DNA of 64,000 bases from Puniceibacterium sp. IMCC21224 (GTDB lineage: Bacteria > Pseudomonadota > Alphaproteobacteria > Rhodobacterales > Rhodobacteraceae): contig NZ_LDPY01000002.1 of the NCBI RefSeq assembly GCF_001038505.1, positions 377,717-441,716 of the forward strand, written 5' to 3'. A program made the position numbers and the translations under genes. A model generated the notes under the pieces. The model worked only from the letters and a program-made list of their open reading frames with translations, had not been told where the DNA came from and made no database searches. This document shows positions 26,339 through 35,616 of the stretch, piece after piece (within the stretch, counting starts at the first letter, position 1; each line of letters begins with the position of its first letter).

Positions 26339-27952
26339 ATGGCGGATCAAGCAACTGAAAGTGGCCAAATCGATACTGATTTCGAGGTTGGACAAGACAA
26401 TATTGACGGCAAACTCGGCCCCTTGGGTTTCGATATCCACAACCCGGTGTTTGCTATTTCCGGATTGACCGCTGTCGCCTTTGTCATCCTGACACTAATT
26501 TTTCCAAGCCAATCAGGTGCGGTATTTCTAGCCGTGCGCGACTTTGCGACCACCAAACTTGATTGGTTCTTTATGATCATCGTGAATATCTTCGTGATAT
26601 TCTGTCTCGCGCTGATTTTTCTGCCAATGTCTAAGGTAAGGCTGGGCGGAGAGGACGCCGTGCCTGAATACTCCTACCCCGCGTGGTTTGCGATGCTGTT
26701 CGCTGCCGGCATGGGGATTGGTCTTTTGTTCTTTGGGGTTCTCGAACCAGTATACCATATGAACGTTTCGGGCCCATTGGGTGTGCCGTCGCCCATCGCG
26801 GCTGATGGCAGCATCATCGCCGAAAACGTCGACGCCGCACGCAGAATGGGGCTGGCCGCTACCTTTTATCATTGGGGTCTGCACGGTTGGGCCGTCTATG
26901 CCATCATGGCGCTGGCGCTTTCACTTTTCACCTATAACAAAGGTTTGCCATTCTCCATCCGATCCTGCTTTTACCCAATCTTAGGCGATCGTGTCTGGGG
27001 TTGGTGGGGACATTGCATTGATATCCTTGCCGTCTTTGCCACGCTTTTCGGTCTGGCAACATCTTTGGGACTGGGCGCACAACAAGCCAATGCAGGGTTA
27101 AACTTTGCGTTCGGGCTTGGAATCTCGACCAACGCCCAGGTTATTATCATCATTTTGGTGACGGCCGTGGCCTTGGTTTCGGTTTACCGTGGCCTTGATG
27201 GCGGCGTAAAAGTTCTCTCTGAATTCAACATGATCCTTGCGGTTCTGTTCTTTCTTTTCGTCCTGTTTGTCGGGCCGACATTGGTTGGTTTGAGCGGATT
27301 CTGGACCGGGCTTATCGCCTATACCCAAGAGATTATCCCGTTATCCAATCCGTTCGGGCGCACCGACGACGCCTACCGCCAAGGCTGGACTGCGTTCTAT
27401 TGGGCATGGTGGGTATCTTGGGCACCTTTCGTCGGCATGTTCATCGCCCGCGTTTCCAGAGGCCGCACCGTGCGTGAGTTTATCGTCTGTGTCTTGTTGA
27501 TCCCGTCGCTTATCATCTTTATCTGGATGGGTGTCTTTGGCGGCATTGCGATTGACCAGATACTCACGAGCCCGGAAACCTCTTTGGTCAAGGCGAACGT
27601 GATCGACAGTTATTCGCCCGAACTTTCGCTGTTTGGTATGCTCAATGGGTTACCATTCACCAAGATTGCGTCGACAATCGCCATCTTCCTTGCGCTGGTT
27701 TTCTTCGTAACCTCGTCGGATTCGGGCTCTCTTGTCGTTGATACGATTACGGCCGGCGGCAAGATTGATGCACCAGTACCCCAGCGTATCTTCTGGTGTG
27801 TGGTCGAAGGTTTGATAGCCATTGTGCTTTTGATCGGTGGTGGCTTGTCAGCACTTCAGGCGGGCGTGACCGCAACTGGCGTGCCATTTTCAATCCTTAT
27901 GCTGGTCATGTGTTATACCATCTTCCAAGGCCTACGTAGCGAACCGCGCTAG
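26339..27952 (+). CDS. BCCT-family betaine/carnitine/choline transporter
   Basis: 537 residues from ATG 26339; ATG 26309 is an in-frame alternative and neither has a strong ribosome-binding site. About 12 membrane segments; the BCCT substrate box is seen as ATFYHWGLHGWAVYAIMAL and the second conserved block as FYWAWWVSWAPFVGMFIARVSRGRT, with VFFVTSSDSGSLVVDTI in TM8-10. Imports quaternary ammonium osmolytes or carbon sources with Na+ or H+. Base composition is visibly lower in GC than the flanking operons, and the C-terminus is short (ends LRSEPR), so the gene may have been transferred, or trimmed at its 3' end near the IS cluster. Confidence 0.88.
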   Translation: MADQATESGQIDTDFEVGQDNIDGKLGPLGFDIHNPVFAISGLTAVAFVILTLIFPSQSGAVFLAVRDFATTKLDWFFMIIVNIFVIFCLALIFLPMSKVRLGGEDAVPEYSYPAWFAMLFAAGMGIGLLFFGVLEPVYHMNVSGPLGVPSPIAADGSIIAENVDAARRMGLAATFYHWGLHGWAVYAIMALALSLFTYNKGLPFSIRSCFYPILGDRVWGWWGHCIDILAVFATLFGLATSLGLGAQQANAGLNFAFGLGISTNAQVIIIILVTAVALVSVYRGLDGGVKVLSEFNMILAVLFFLFVLFVGPTLVGLSGFWTGLIAYTQEIIPLSNPFGRTDDAYRQGWTAFYWAWWVSWAPFVGMFIARVSRGRTVREFIVCVLLIPSLIIFIWMGVFGGIAIDQILTSPETSLVKANVIDSYSPELSLFGMLNGLPFTKIASTIAIFLALVFFVTSSDSGSLVVDTITAGGKIDAPVPQRIFWCVVEGLIAIVLLIGGGLSALQAGVTATGVPFSILMLVMCYTIFQGLRSEPR

Positions 27953-27964
27953 GGTCATCAGGAT

Positions 27965-28051
27965 TCATAACCGGAACATGACCACGGCATCCAAGGCGCA
28001 GGCTGATAGGAAGAGCTTCGGGCACCTATCGTAATGGACTTGTCCCGATTT
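27965..28051 (-). pseudogene. IS5-family transposase C-terminal fragment
   Basis: In the minus direction the frame reads HYDRCPKLFLSACALDAVVMFRL followed by a stop at 27965, the C-terminal end of IS5-family (IS427-like) transposases. The IS3 copy at 28052 is inserted into it and the rest of the gene is gone. Confidence 0.6.
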
Positions 28052-28097
28052 AGTTCCGGTCTCTTTCGAGCGATATTCGCAATGAAGGAGACACAAA

Positions 28098-28373
28098 TTG
28101 GCACCAAGATACAGCGACGAGTTCAGACGTGATGCGGTTCGCATTGCAACAAGCAGTGGACTGACGCGACCTCAGATTGCGTCTGATTTAGGGGTTGGTG
28201 TTTCGACACTGAACAAGTGGGTTCAACACCATCAGAATGATGACCTGATGTCCGGCCCGCATGAGGATGTGGAGAAGGAGAACGCCCGCCTTCGCAAAGA
28301 GAACCGGCTACTCCGCGCGGAGAGGGAAGTGTTAAAGAAGGCGACGATCTTCTTCGCAGGCCAAAAGGCGTGA
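28098..28373 (+). CDS. IS3-family transposase orfA
   Basis: 91 residues. Helix-turn-helix of the IS3 orfA type (YSDEFRRDAVRIATSSGLTRPQIASDLGVGVSTLNKWV), then a leucine-zipper helix (ENARLRKENRLLRAEREVLKKAT). Overlaps orfB by 4 bp; AAAAG in the overlap could allow the programmed frameshift that yields OrfAB in this family. Confidence 0.93.
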   Translation: MAPRYSDEFRRDAVRIATSSGLTRPQIASDLGVGVSTLNKWVQHHQNDDLMSGPHEDVEKENARLRKENRLLRAEREVLKKATIFFAGQKA

Positions 28374-29230
28374 GGTTTGCCTTTATCGACACCTGGAAGA
28401 AGATCTGGCCCATTGAGTTTCTATGCCGCGTTTTGCGGGTAACTTCCCGTGGGTTTCGCGCCTGGAAGATCCGCCCTATCAGCCGAAGCCAGCGAGATGA
28501 CATGGTGCTGTTGGCCCATATCAGAGAACAACACCGCCTTAGCCTGCAAAGCTACGGCCGACCTCGCATGACGGAGGAACTGCGCGATCTCGGTCTTGTT
28601 GTCGGGCACCGCCGGGTAGGCCGGTTGATGCGTGAGAACGCGATCAAGGTTATTCGAACCCGTAAACATAAAGTCACGACTAACAGCAATCACGCCTTCA
28701 ATGTCGCCCCCAACTTTCTTGATCAGGACTTCTCTGCTGATGGCCCAAACCAAAAATGGGCAGGGGACATTTCCTACATCTGGACGAGCGAGGGATGGCT
28801 GTATTTGGCAGTGACCATCGATCTTTACTCCCGCCGGGTCATTATTGGCTGGGCGGTCAGTAACCGGATGAAGCGGGACCTGGCCATCAAGGCATTAGAC
28901 ATGGCAGTAGGGCTGCGAAAGCCACCCAAAGGCTGTATCCATCATACGGATCGTGGCTCTCAATACTGTTCAGGTGACTATCAGAAAAGTCTGAAGCAGC
29001 ATGGATTTCTGGTCTCAATGAGCGGCAAGGGAAATTGTTATGACAATTCCATGGTCGAGACCTTCTTCAAATCTCTGAAAGCCGAACTGATCTGGCGTCA
29101 GAAATGGGCGACCCGCAGACAAGCAGAAGGAGCAATATTCCAATACATCAATGGGTTCTACAACCCGCGAAGACGGCATTCATCCCTTGGCGGGAAAAGT
29201 CCCTTGGCTTTCGAGAGACGGGCTGCCTAA
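28370..29230 (+). CDS. IS3-family transposase orfB (integrase core)
   Basis: 286 residues. HTH_21 region near residues 45-95, then the rve DDE integrase core: first Asp in KWAGDISYIWT, second in HHTDRGSQYCS, Glu in SMVETFFKSLKAEL. Ends with the typical FYNPRRRHSSLGGKSPLAFE. GTG start at 28370 overlaps the orfA stop. Confidence 0.93.
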   Translation: MRFAFIDTWKKIWPIEFLCRVLRVTSRGFRAWKIRPISRSQRDDMVLLAHIREQHRLSLQSYGRPRMTEELRDLGLVVGHRRVGRLMRENAIKVIRTRKHKVTTNSNHAFNVAPNFLDQDFSADGPNQKWAGDISYIWTSEGWLYLAVTIDLYSRRVIIGWAVSNRMKRDLAIKALDMAVGLRKPPKGCIHHTDRGSQYCSGDYQKSLKQHGFLVSMSGKGNCYDNSMVETFFKSLKAELIWRQKWATRRQAEGAIFQYINGFYNPRRRHSSLGGKSPLAFERRAA

Positions 29231-29255
29231 CATGAGCTGAGAGACCGGAACTTTT

Positions 29256-29464
29256 GCGTGGCAAGTCCATTCGACCACCAGCACGGCGTGGTTCTGACCG
29301 ACCCGACGCCCAAACGGTTTCACATCCACACCATCGTGCGCACGCCGAGCGGCAATGACTACGGCATGGAACTGTTGTGGATGCACTACGCGCAATCCAA
29401 TCACCATGGGCACGGCCACTCGCATGATCACTCGCATGGAAAGCTGCGCCACCGCGATGACTGA
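29256..29464 (+). pseudogene. 3' fragment of an unidentified gene with His-rich tail
   Basis: Frame open from the right edge of the IS3 element to TGA at 29462. About 68 residues: DPTPKRFHIHTIVRTPSGND, then a tail of repeated His (HHGHGHSHDHSHG) typical of metal-handling proteins such as CobW/HypB/UreE relatives. The 5' part is absent: left of the IS lies an IS5 fragment, so truncation happened before or with that earlier insertion. I do not recognise the family. Confidence 0.4.
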
Positions 29465-29495
29465 GCTGCCACCGTCAAGGCTGCCGCGAGACATA

Positions 29496-29530
29496 AAAAC
29501 ACCCGCCTGAGTATCTCGGGCGGGTGTTTT
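29496..29530. terminator. Bidirectional intrinsic terminator
   Basis: Perfect 12-bp stem AAAACACCCGCC (29496-29507) / GGCGGGTGTTTT (29519-29530) with an 11-base loop. A-rich on the left and T-rich on the right, so it can end transcription from the fragment at 29256 and from the leftward TctA-TctB gene that stops at 29555. Confidence 0.85.
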
Positions 29531-29554
29531 CCGTTTCGCCAGTGCTGGGGAAAG

Positions 29555-31603
29555 CTACATCGACGGCACGATCCGCGCCAATGCGGGCACCAGATCGCCG
29601 AGCACCGTGGGCGGCCATGGCACATGGATGACCCGTTCAAAGATCGCATAGACTGCCACTGTGACGCAGGCCGCGTAGATCAGCGTCAGTTTCCACGGCT
29701 CATCCCCCTCCAGCCGCATGTAGGCGACGATCATAACCGGCACCGTCGGGATCAGACCGATGGTGGCCATCGACCCGAGAAACGCCAGAAACCAGCCAAA
29801 GAAGATCGCCGCGCGGATCAGGATGACGCGGGTTTCGCCGCCGTCTTCGGAGGCCAGGTCCATGTGGATTCCGCGGTGCTCCGTGCTGGCCTGAACCCCG
29901 CTGCCGCGCCCCGAAAAGACCAGATAGATCAGGCTGAGCGACCCGGCGATCAGCAGGACCGTGGCCACCGCCGTCGGCCCGACGCGGGCGCCAAAGCTCC
30001 AGTCCTGCGCCTGGTACAGCATCCAGCCGCCGATCCCCAGAAAGAACGCATAGAGCAGGTCGCTGGCCCGGACCGATAGCCGCCCCGACGGCAGCAGCGC
30101 CCGCGCGCCACCGTGGCGCATCTCGGTCCAGATCGGCCGCAGCAGCACCAGCGCCGACATCACCAGAAGGATCACGACCACAGGACGCAGCAGCCATTCG
30201 GCATCGTACCGCTGGATCGAGATCGCCATATAGCGTTCGATCAGCGCGCCCAGCACCAGCCCCAGGATCAGCGGCGGGCGCGGCCAGCGCAGCCGCTTCA
30301 TTGCCCAGCCGAGTAGCCCAAAGAACAGCAGCGCATAAAGATCACCCCAGCTGCGCGACCCCTGGAACGCCCCGACATAGACCACCGACATGATCGCGGG
30401 CAGCACCAGCGTATAGCGCAGGGTCGAGATCTTGGCGAAATAGCCGCTCATCAGGAAACAAATGCCGGCGCCGAAAACGTTGGCCAGCGCGATGCTCCAG
30501 ACCAGCGTGTAGGTCACGTTAAGGTCGGTGGTTAACATCGCCGGGCCGGGCACAAAGCCATGTACCATGATCGCCCCAAGCAGGATCGCCTGCGCCGCGC
30601 CGCTGGGCACGCCAAAGGCGATGGTGGGCACAAGACTGCCGCCTTCCTTGGCGTTGTTGGCCGATTCCGGCGCGATCACACCACGCACGTCGCCCTTGCC
30701 AAAGGTTTCGGCCGCACCCTTTTCGGTGCGCAGCGCGTGGCCGTAGGCGATCCAGTCGGTCACCGAACCGGTGATCCCCGGAATGATACCCAGAATGGCC
30801 CCGATGGACGAACAGCGCAGACACAGGAACCAGTTGTCCATCACATCTTTGGCGCCCTGAACCATGCCGCTGACATGGCTAAACTCGATCTTGTCGGCCA
30901 CGGATTTGCGCTTGATCGCGATGTCGCACAGTTCAGGCAGCGCAAAGATCCCCAACAGCACAGGAAGCATTGGCACCCCGTCCCAGAGGTAGAGCACATT
31001 TTCCGCCCAGCGGACGGTGCCGGTTTGCAGGTCGGTGCCGATCATGCTGATCAGGATGCCGAAACAGGCCACGATGATGCCGCGCAGCGGGGCGTTGCCC
31101 GACAGCGACGACACCATGGCGATGCCAAAGATCGTCAGCCCCAGCAGTTCGGGCGTGCCGATCGACAGCACAAACGGCCGGATCACCGGGATCGAAACCG
31201 CCAGCACCAGCGCCCCGAACAGGCCACCCAGCAGCGAGGCACTGAACCCGGCGCTGAGCGCGCGCCCGGCCTCGCCCTTCTTGGTCATCGGAAAACCGTC
31301 AAGCACCGTGGCCTGCGACGCCGAGGTGCCCGGCACCCCGAACATTACCGCCGGGATCGTATCCGAGGTTGACGTTACCGAATGCATCCCCAGCAGCATC
31401 GCAAAGGCGGCATATGGGTCCATCGAATAGGTGAACGGCACCAGCAGCGCAAATCCGGTGATGCCGCCGATCCCGGGCAACAACCCGATGGCAAGGCCGA
31501 CGAACACGCCGATACACAGAAACCCGATGCGTTCAAGTTGAATGATGGTGCCGAATGCCTGTCCGGCGGCATGCAGCATATAGGCGAAATCAAAAGCTTC
31601 CAT
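29555..31603 (-). CDS. TctA-TctB fusion, tripartite tricarboxylate transporter permease
   Basis: 682 residues. Residues 1 to about 500 are a full TctA domain (GLLPGIGGITGFALLVPFTY, FGVPGTSASQATVLDGFPM, IPGITGSVTDWIAYG, APESANNAKEGGSLVPTIAFGVPSG). The remaining about 180 form a TctB domain with four more membrane segments ending IVPSM. Fusing both subunits removes the need for a separate tctB. No binding-protein gene is on the same strand; the divergent tctC at 32077 already has its own TctBA. The protein closely parallels the fusion at 44275 in length and end. Confidence 0.9.
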   Translation of the reverse strand: MEAFDFAYMLHAAGQAFGTIIQLERIGFLCIGVFVGLAIGLLPGIGGITGFALLVPFTYSMDPYAAFAMLLGMHSVTSTSDTIPAVMFGVPGTSASQATVLDGFPMTKKGEAGRALSAGFSASLLGGLFGALVLAVSIPVIRPFVLSIGTPELLGLTIFGIAMVSSLSGNAPLRGIIVACFGILISMIGTDLQTGTVRWAENVLYLWDGVPMLPVLLGIFALPELCDIAIKRKSVADKIEFSHVSGMVQGAKDVMDNWFLCLRCSSIGAILGIIPGITGSVTDWIAYGHALRTEKGAAETFGKGDVRGVIAPESANNAKEGGSLVPTIAFGVPSGAAQAILLGAIMVHGFVPGPAMLTTDLNVTYTLVWSIALANVFGAGICFLMSGYFAKISTLRYTLVLPAIMSVVYVGAFQGSRSWGDLYALLFFGLLGWAMKRLRWPRPPLILGLVLGALIERYMAISIQRYDAEWLLRPVVVILLVMSALVLLRPIWTEMRHGGARALLPSGRLSVRASDLLYAFFLGIGGWMLYQAQDWSFGARVGPTAVATVLLIAGSLSLIYLVFSGRGSGVQASTEHRGIHMDLASEDGGETRVILIRAAIFFGWFLAFLGSMATIGLIPTVPVMIVAYMRLEGDEPWKLTLIYAACVTVAVYAIFERVIHVPWPPTVLGDLVPALARIVPSM

Positions 31604-32076
31604 TGGTCCTAGCCCCTTCCGTCCGTGATCGCGCGCCCTTTGCGTGTCGCGGATGTCGGTGGCCAGGATGCCCCGGTGTTATCCCGCGTGAACGTTGTCC
31701 TCAGTCTGGTACGCATGGTTTCTCCCTCAGGGCGTGCCGGGGGACGCAGTGAACGCTGCATCTGCCAGCCAGATTGCGTGGCCATGACGGTGATCTGTGG
31801 ACGCGCGCCCGGCAAATCGTTTTGCCCCACCTTGCCATAGGTTTCCGGTGCAGGTGTTGCGCGGTTATTCCTCTTCTGCCAAGAATCTGATTGGTGGTGA
31901 CGTGGTCCCGATGGGCCATCGCGCGAACGGTCTGCCATAATAAGGGTCGCAGTGCCGAGCCGCCCTGACCGCGTTGCGCAGATCCGGATCGGATAGCGCT
32001 GCAATTGGTTCAGGCCCGGCGCGCAAAGCTGCGCGTCCGGGCCAAAGGCCGCAATGGGATAACCAGGAGGAACACT
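31604..32076. other. Divergent intergenic region (TctAB fusion / TctCBA)
   Basis: 473 bases without a supported gene; promoters for the leftward fusion and the rightward SBP operon must lie here. No convincing palindrome or RNA gene seen. AACCAGGAGGAAC precedes the ATG at 32077. Confidence 0.35.
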
Positions 32077-33075
32077 ATGATAACGACGACCAGACGGGCC
32101 TTTTCCCGCGGGGGTATGCTGATCGCCGCCGCTGCCATCGCCTCGACACTTGGTGTGGGCAGTGCTGCGGCACAGGATTACCCCAACAAACCGGTCGACA
32201 TCGTGCTGGGCTTTGGTACCGGCGGCGTTTCGGACATCATCGCCCGCACCCTCGCGCCAGAGCTGGAAGCAGCCCTAGGCCAGCGCTTTGTCGTCAAGAA
32301 TGTGCCGGGTGCCGGCGGCACCGTGGCGTCGCAGACGGTGACCGAAGCGGGCAATGACGGCTACACGCTGCTCAACGTCGGCGCGTCCGGCCCGATCAAG
32401 AAGACGCTTCTGCCGAACCAGCCGTTCGATCAGGTCGACGATTTCGAACCAGTGGCCCCGGTGGCCAACTTTGGTCTGGTCGTCGTGGTGGCGCCGGACG
32501 GACAGTTTGCCTCGCTGGACGATCTTCTGACCTTTGGCCGCGCCAACCCCGGCGCGCTGAACGTCGGGACGGTGCAGGTCGGCAGCACGCAGTTTCTGGC
32601 CGCCAAGCTGTTCCTCAGCGTCGCCGGTATCGACGCGGTGGTGGTGCCGTACAGCTCGACCCCCGAGCTGATGGGCGGCGTTGCCCGCGGCGAGGTCGAA
32701 GTCGCGTTCGAGATCATTCCCGGTGCCAAGGCAGCCGTCGACAACGCGCAGGTCCGGCCGGTGGCCACGACGATGAACACCCGTTCGGCGCTGTTCCCTG
32801 ATCTGCCCACCGTCGAGGAATCCGGCGTGGCCCCCTATGACGTGTCCAGCTGGAACGGCTATTCCGCGCCCATCGGTGTGCCCGACGAGGTCAAGGAAAC
32901 GCTGTCCTCTGCCGTGCAGACGATCCTGCAAAAGCCCGAGATCAAGGAAAAGCTGGCCGCCGTCGGCGCCGAGCCGTATGTCGGCACCGCTGCCGACATG
33001 GTCAAACGGCAGGAACAGGAAACCGAGATGTGGGAAAAGGTCATCGTAGAGGCCGGTGTGCCCATCGAAGGCTGA
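32077..33075 (+). CDS. tctC: Tripartite tricarboxylate transporter substrate-binding protein
   Basis: 332 residues from ATG 32077 (AGGAGG eight bases upstream). Tat-like signal (TTRRAFSRGGM, cleavage around AAAQ). Bug-family pattern: YPNKPVDIVLGFGTGGVSDIIARTLAPELE, NVPGAGGTVASQTV, NDGYTLLNVGAS. Supplies ligand to TctB and TctA encoded downstream. Confidence 0.92.
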   Translation: MITTTRRAFSRGGMLIAAAAIASTLGVGSAAAQDYPNKPVDIVLGFGTGGVSDIIARTLAPELEAALGQRFVVKNVPGAGGTVASQTVTEAGNDGYTLLNVGASGPIKKTLLPNQPFDQVDDFEPVAPVANFGLVVVVAPDGQFASLDDLLTFGRANPGALNVGTVQVGSTQFLAAKLFLSVAGIDAVVVPYSSTPELMGGVARGEVEVAFEIIPGAKAAVDNAQVRPVATTMNTRSALFPDLPTVEESGVAPYDVSSWNGYSAPIGVPDEVKETLSSAVQTILQKPEIKEKLAAVGAEPYVGTAADMVKRQEQETEMWEKVIVEAGVPIEG

Positions 33076-33093
33076 AGCCGCGCGAATACGTTG

Positions 33094-33120
33094 AAGGGGC
33101 GCCCTAACAGAGCGCCCCTT
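33094..33120 (+). terminator. Intercistronic hairpin between tctC and tctB
   Basis: AAGGGGCGC (33094-33102) / GCGCCCCTT (33112-33120), 9-bp perfect stem, 9-base loop. No T-tract beyond TT. Likely attenuates or protects, so that SBP mRNA exceeds tctBA mRNA. Confidence 0.5.
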
Positions 33121-33146
33121 GATGCACGATACGGAAGGATTAGAAC

Positions 33147-33587
33147 ATGACGAGACGGGATATGGTTGCGGGTCTGGCGCTGATCGTGATGGGTGGGGCC
33201 TATGCGGCCCATACTCTCGCGACGCTGCCGATCGGCACGTTGCGGCAGATGGGGCCGGGGATGTTTCCGATGGGCCTCGGCCTGCTGCTGGCCGGTCTGG
33301 GTGTCGGCGTTGCGGTGCCAGCCCTGGCGCGTGACGTGCCGATGCCGACTGTCCCGCACCGCAGCCTGTGGATGTGCATCGGCACCGTCATCGCATTTGC
33401 GCTGATCATTCCGCGCTTTGGGCTGATCCCGGCGGTCGTCGCCTCGACCATCATCGCCGCGCTGGCGATCCGCAGCAGCCGATGGCAGGTCATCCTGCCG
33501 ATGGCCGTGCTGATGGTGCCGCTGTCCTGGTTCGTCTTTGTCTTTCTGCTGCAAATCGACATCCCGCTAGCGCAGTGGAGGCTGTGA
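33147..33587 (+). CDS. tctB: TctB-family small membrane subunit
   Basis: 146 residues with four membrane segments, LPIGTLRQMGPGMFPMGLGLLLAGLG near residues 27-52 and the FGLIPAVVASTIIAALA core. Overlaps tctA by one base (TGATG). Confidence 0.92.
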   Translation: MTRRDMVAGLALIVMGGAYAAHTLATLPIGTLRQMGPGMFPMGLGLLLAGLGVGVAVPALARDVPMPTVPHRSLWMCIGTVIAFALIIPRFGLIPAVVASTIIAALAIRSSRWQVILPMAVLMVPLSWFVFVFLLQIDIPLAQWRL

Positions 33588-35116
33588 TGGATTTCCTTGC
33601 ACAGTTCGGCGCCAACCTTTCCATCGGGTTCGAAACGGCGTTTTCGCTGGTCAGCCTGGGCTATGTCACGCTCGGTGTTCTGGTCGGCATCTTCATCGGC
33701 GTGCTGCCCGGCATCGGTGCCGTCACCGCCATTGCCCTGCTGATGCCGCTGGCGTTCCAGCTCGATGCCACATCTGGCCTGATCCTGCTGGCAGGCATCT
33801 GGTACGGGTCGACCTTTGGCGGGTCGATCACCGCGATCCTGCTGAACATTCCCGGCACCACATCCAACGCCGTGACCTGTATCGACGGCAACGCGATGAC
33901 CCGTCAGGGCCGCGCCAGCCTGGCGTTGCTGACCGCAGTCGCTGCGTCGTTTATCGGCGGCAGCATCGGCATTCTGATCATCATGCTGTTCACCGCCCCG
34001 ATCGCGCATTACGCGGCCGAGTTTTCCTCGGTCGAATATTTCTCGCTCATCGTCTTTGGCCTTGTCGCGGCGTCGTCGATCAATGCCGGGTCGGTGGCCA
34101 AGGGGCTCGCGACGGTCGTTTTCGGCATCATGGTCGGCGTTGTCGGCACCGACCTCTATACCGGGCAGGGGCGAATGACCTTTGGCAACCTCGACCTGAT
34201 GGATGGGATCACGCTGGTTTCGGTCTCGATGGGCGTTTTCGGCGTCTCCGAAGTGATCGCCACCATAAAGGAGGCCCGCACCCGCGCCTTTGACCGCAAG
34301 GGCATCACCTTTCGCGCGATGATCCCGACCCGGGCCGAGGCGCGCGCCACGTTCGGGCCGATCCTGCGTGGCAGCGGCGTCGGCGCGTTCTTCGGCACGC
34401 TTCCCGGCACCGGCCCAGCGATTGCCGCCTTCATGGCCTATGCGGTCGAAGGTCGGGTGTCGAAGAACCGCGCAAACCTGGGCAAGGGCGCAATCGAAGG
34501 CGTAGCCGCACCCGAGGCCGCCAACAATGCCGCCGACATGACCGCGTTCATCCCAACGCTGGCGCTGGGTATTCCCGGCAGTGCCACCATGGCGCTGATG
34601 CTGGGCGCGCTGATCGTCAACGGCATCTCACCCGGGCCGCAGTTGATGGCGAACGAACCGGCGCTGTTCTGGGGTCTGATCGTCAGTTTCTGGATCGGCA
34701 ACCTGATGCTACTGGTGCTGTCGATCCCGCTGATCGGAGTCTGGGCGCGGCTGCTGCTGGTGCCGTTCAACATTCTGATGCCTGCAATCCTGGTGTTCAT
34801 CTGCCTAGGCGCCTACAGCGTTAGTCACAGCGCCACCGATGTCTGGCTGGTCGCCCTGCTGGGCCTGCTGGGGTACTTTGCCCGCAGCTACGGCTTTCCG
34901 CTGGCACCGGTGATCCTGGGCTTTGTACTTGGCCCCATGCTCGAGGAACATTTCCGCCGGGCCATGCTGATTTCGCGCGGAAATTTCGACGTGTTCCTGA
35001 CCAGCCCGGCCAGCGCCGTGCTGCTGGGGCTGACCGCGATGATTCTGGTGTCCAGCGTCTGGAGCAGTGTCCGGCGGTCGCGGCCGCAGGTGGAGGTGGA
35101 GGTGGATGCAAAATAG
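33587..35116 (+). CDS. tctA: TctA-family large membrane subunit
   Basis: 509 residues from ATG 33587, coupled to the tctB stop; the longer frame from 33368 is a shadow within tctB. Landmarks: GVLPGIGAVTAIALLMPLAF, LNIPGTTSNAVTCIDGNAM, LPGTGPAIAAFMAYAVEGR, APEAANNAADMTAFIPTLALGIPGSATMALMLGAL. Close to the TctA at 24028 along its length. Confidence 0.93.
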   Translation: MDFLAQFGANLSIGFETAFSLVSLGYVTLGVLVGIFIGVLPGIGAVTAIALLMPLAFQLDATSGLILLAGIWYGSTFGGSITAILLNIPGTTSNAVTCIDGNAMTRQGRASLALLTAVAASFIGGSIGILIIMLFTAPIAHYAAEFSSVEYFSLIVFGLVAASSINAGSVAKGLATVVFGIMVGVVGTDLYTGQGRMTFGNLDLMDGITLVSVSMGVFGVSEVIATIKEARTRAFDRKGITFRAMIPTRAEARATFGPILRGSGVGAFFGTLPGTGPAIAAFMAYAVEGRVSKNRANLGKGAIEGVAAPEAANNAADMTAFIPTLALGIPGSATMALMLGALIVNGISPGPQLMANEPALFWGLIVSFWIGNLMLLVLSIPLIGVWARLLLVPFNILMPAILVFICLGAYSVSHSATDVWLVALLGLLGYFARSYGFPLAPVILGFVLGPMLEEHFRRAMLISRGNFDVFLTSPASAVLLGLTAMILVSSVWSSVRRSRPQVEVEVDAK

Positions 35117-35283
35117 GTTGGGGCCCCAAGCTAGAAGGTCTGGTTGGGCCGGTGCGCAGATTGCGCCAATCCCAATCTCGGAGAAAGACGACCGGAAGAC
35201 GGCAGACGTCCTATTCTGTGGAAAAACACCGTGCTGCGACCGCGGGGATTTTGTCCTTGAACGTGCCGCAAGCGCTTTTCCCA

Positions 35284-35580
35284 TCAGGCTTTTTGCAATT
35301 GCTGCGGCGCAGGAAACATCTTGGCCAATTTACGGAGGTTTTGGGCGGTGGCGGCGAGAATAAATTCGTCATTTGCGCCGTTCGGGCCGCGTAGTCGACG
35401 TCTTCCCGGCCCCAGAAGACGTTTGAGGTGAGCGAAGAGCATTTCGACCTTCTTCCTTAATCACATCGACACGGCATATTGATCGGTCTTCGCAATGTCG
35501 CGTGCGATTTTGCAGGCGTCCTCGTGTTCCGCACGGCAATGTAGTCCGTAACCGCCCTCCCGACGGCATCGATGTGCCAA
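35284..35580 (-). pseudogene. IS1182-like DDE transposase 3' remnant
   Basis: Minus-strand pieces DACKIARDIAKTDQYAVS, KKVEMLFAHLKRLLG and LRGPNGANDEFILAATAQNLRKLAKMF, ending QLQKA and a stop at 35284, match the C-terminus of DDE transposases of the IS1182/IS4-like type. The pieces fall in different frames and the N-terminal two thirds are missing. Confidence 0.7.
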
Positions 35581-35616
35581 GGTGGGTCAGCAATGACCCA
35601 CAAAAGGAGAGCGGTC

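Larger units (their letters stand above)
28052..29252 (+). mobile_element. IS3-family insertion sequence, apparently intact
   Basis: A 13-bp perfect inverted repeat, AGTTCCGGTCTCT at 28052-28064 and its complement at 29240-29252, bounds orfA and orfB. The trinucleotide TTT at 28049-28051 and 29253-29255 is a target-site duplication of the size usual for IS3. Total 1,201 bp. Both genes are open, so the copy may still be active. Confidence 0.85.
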
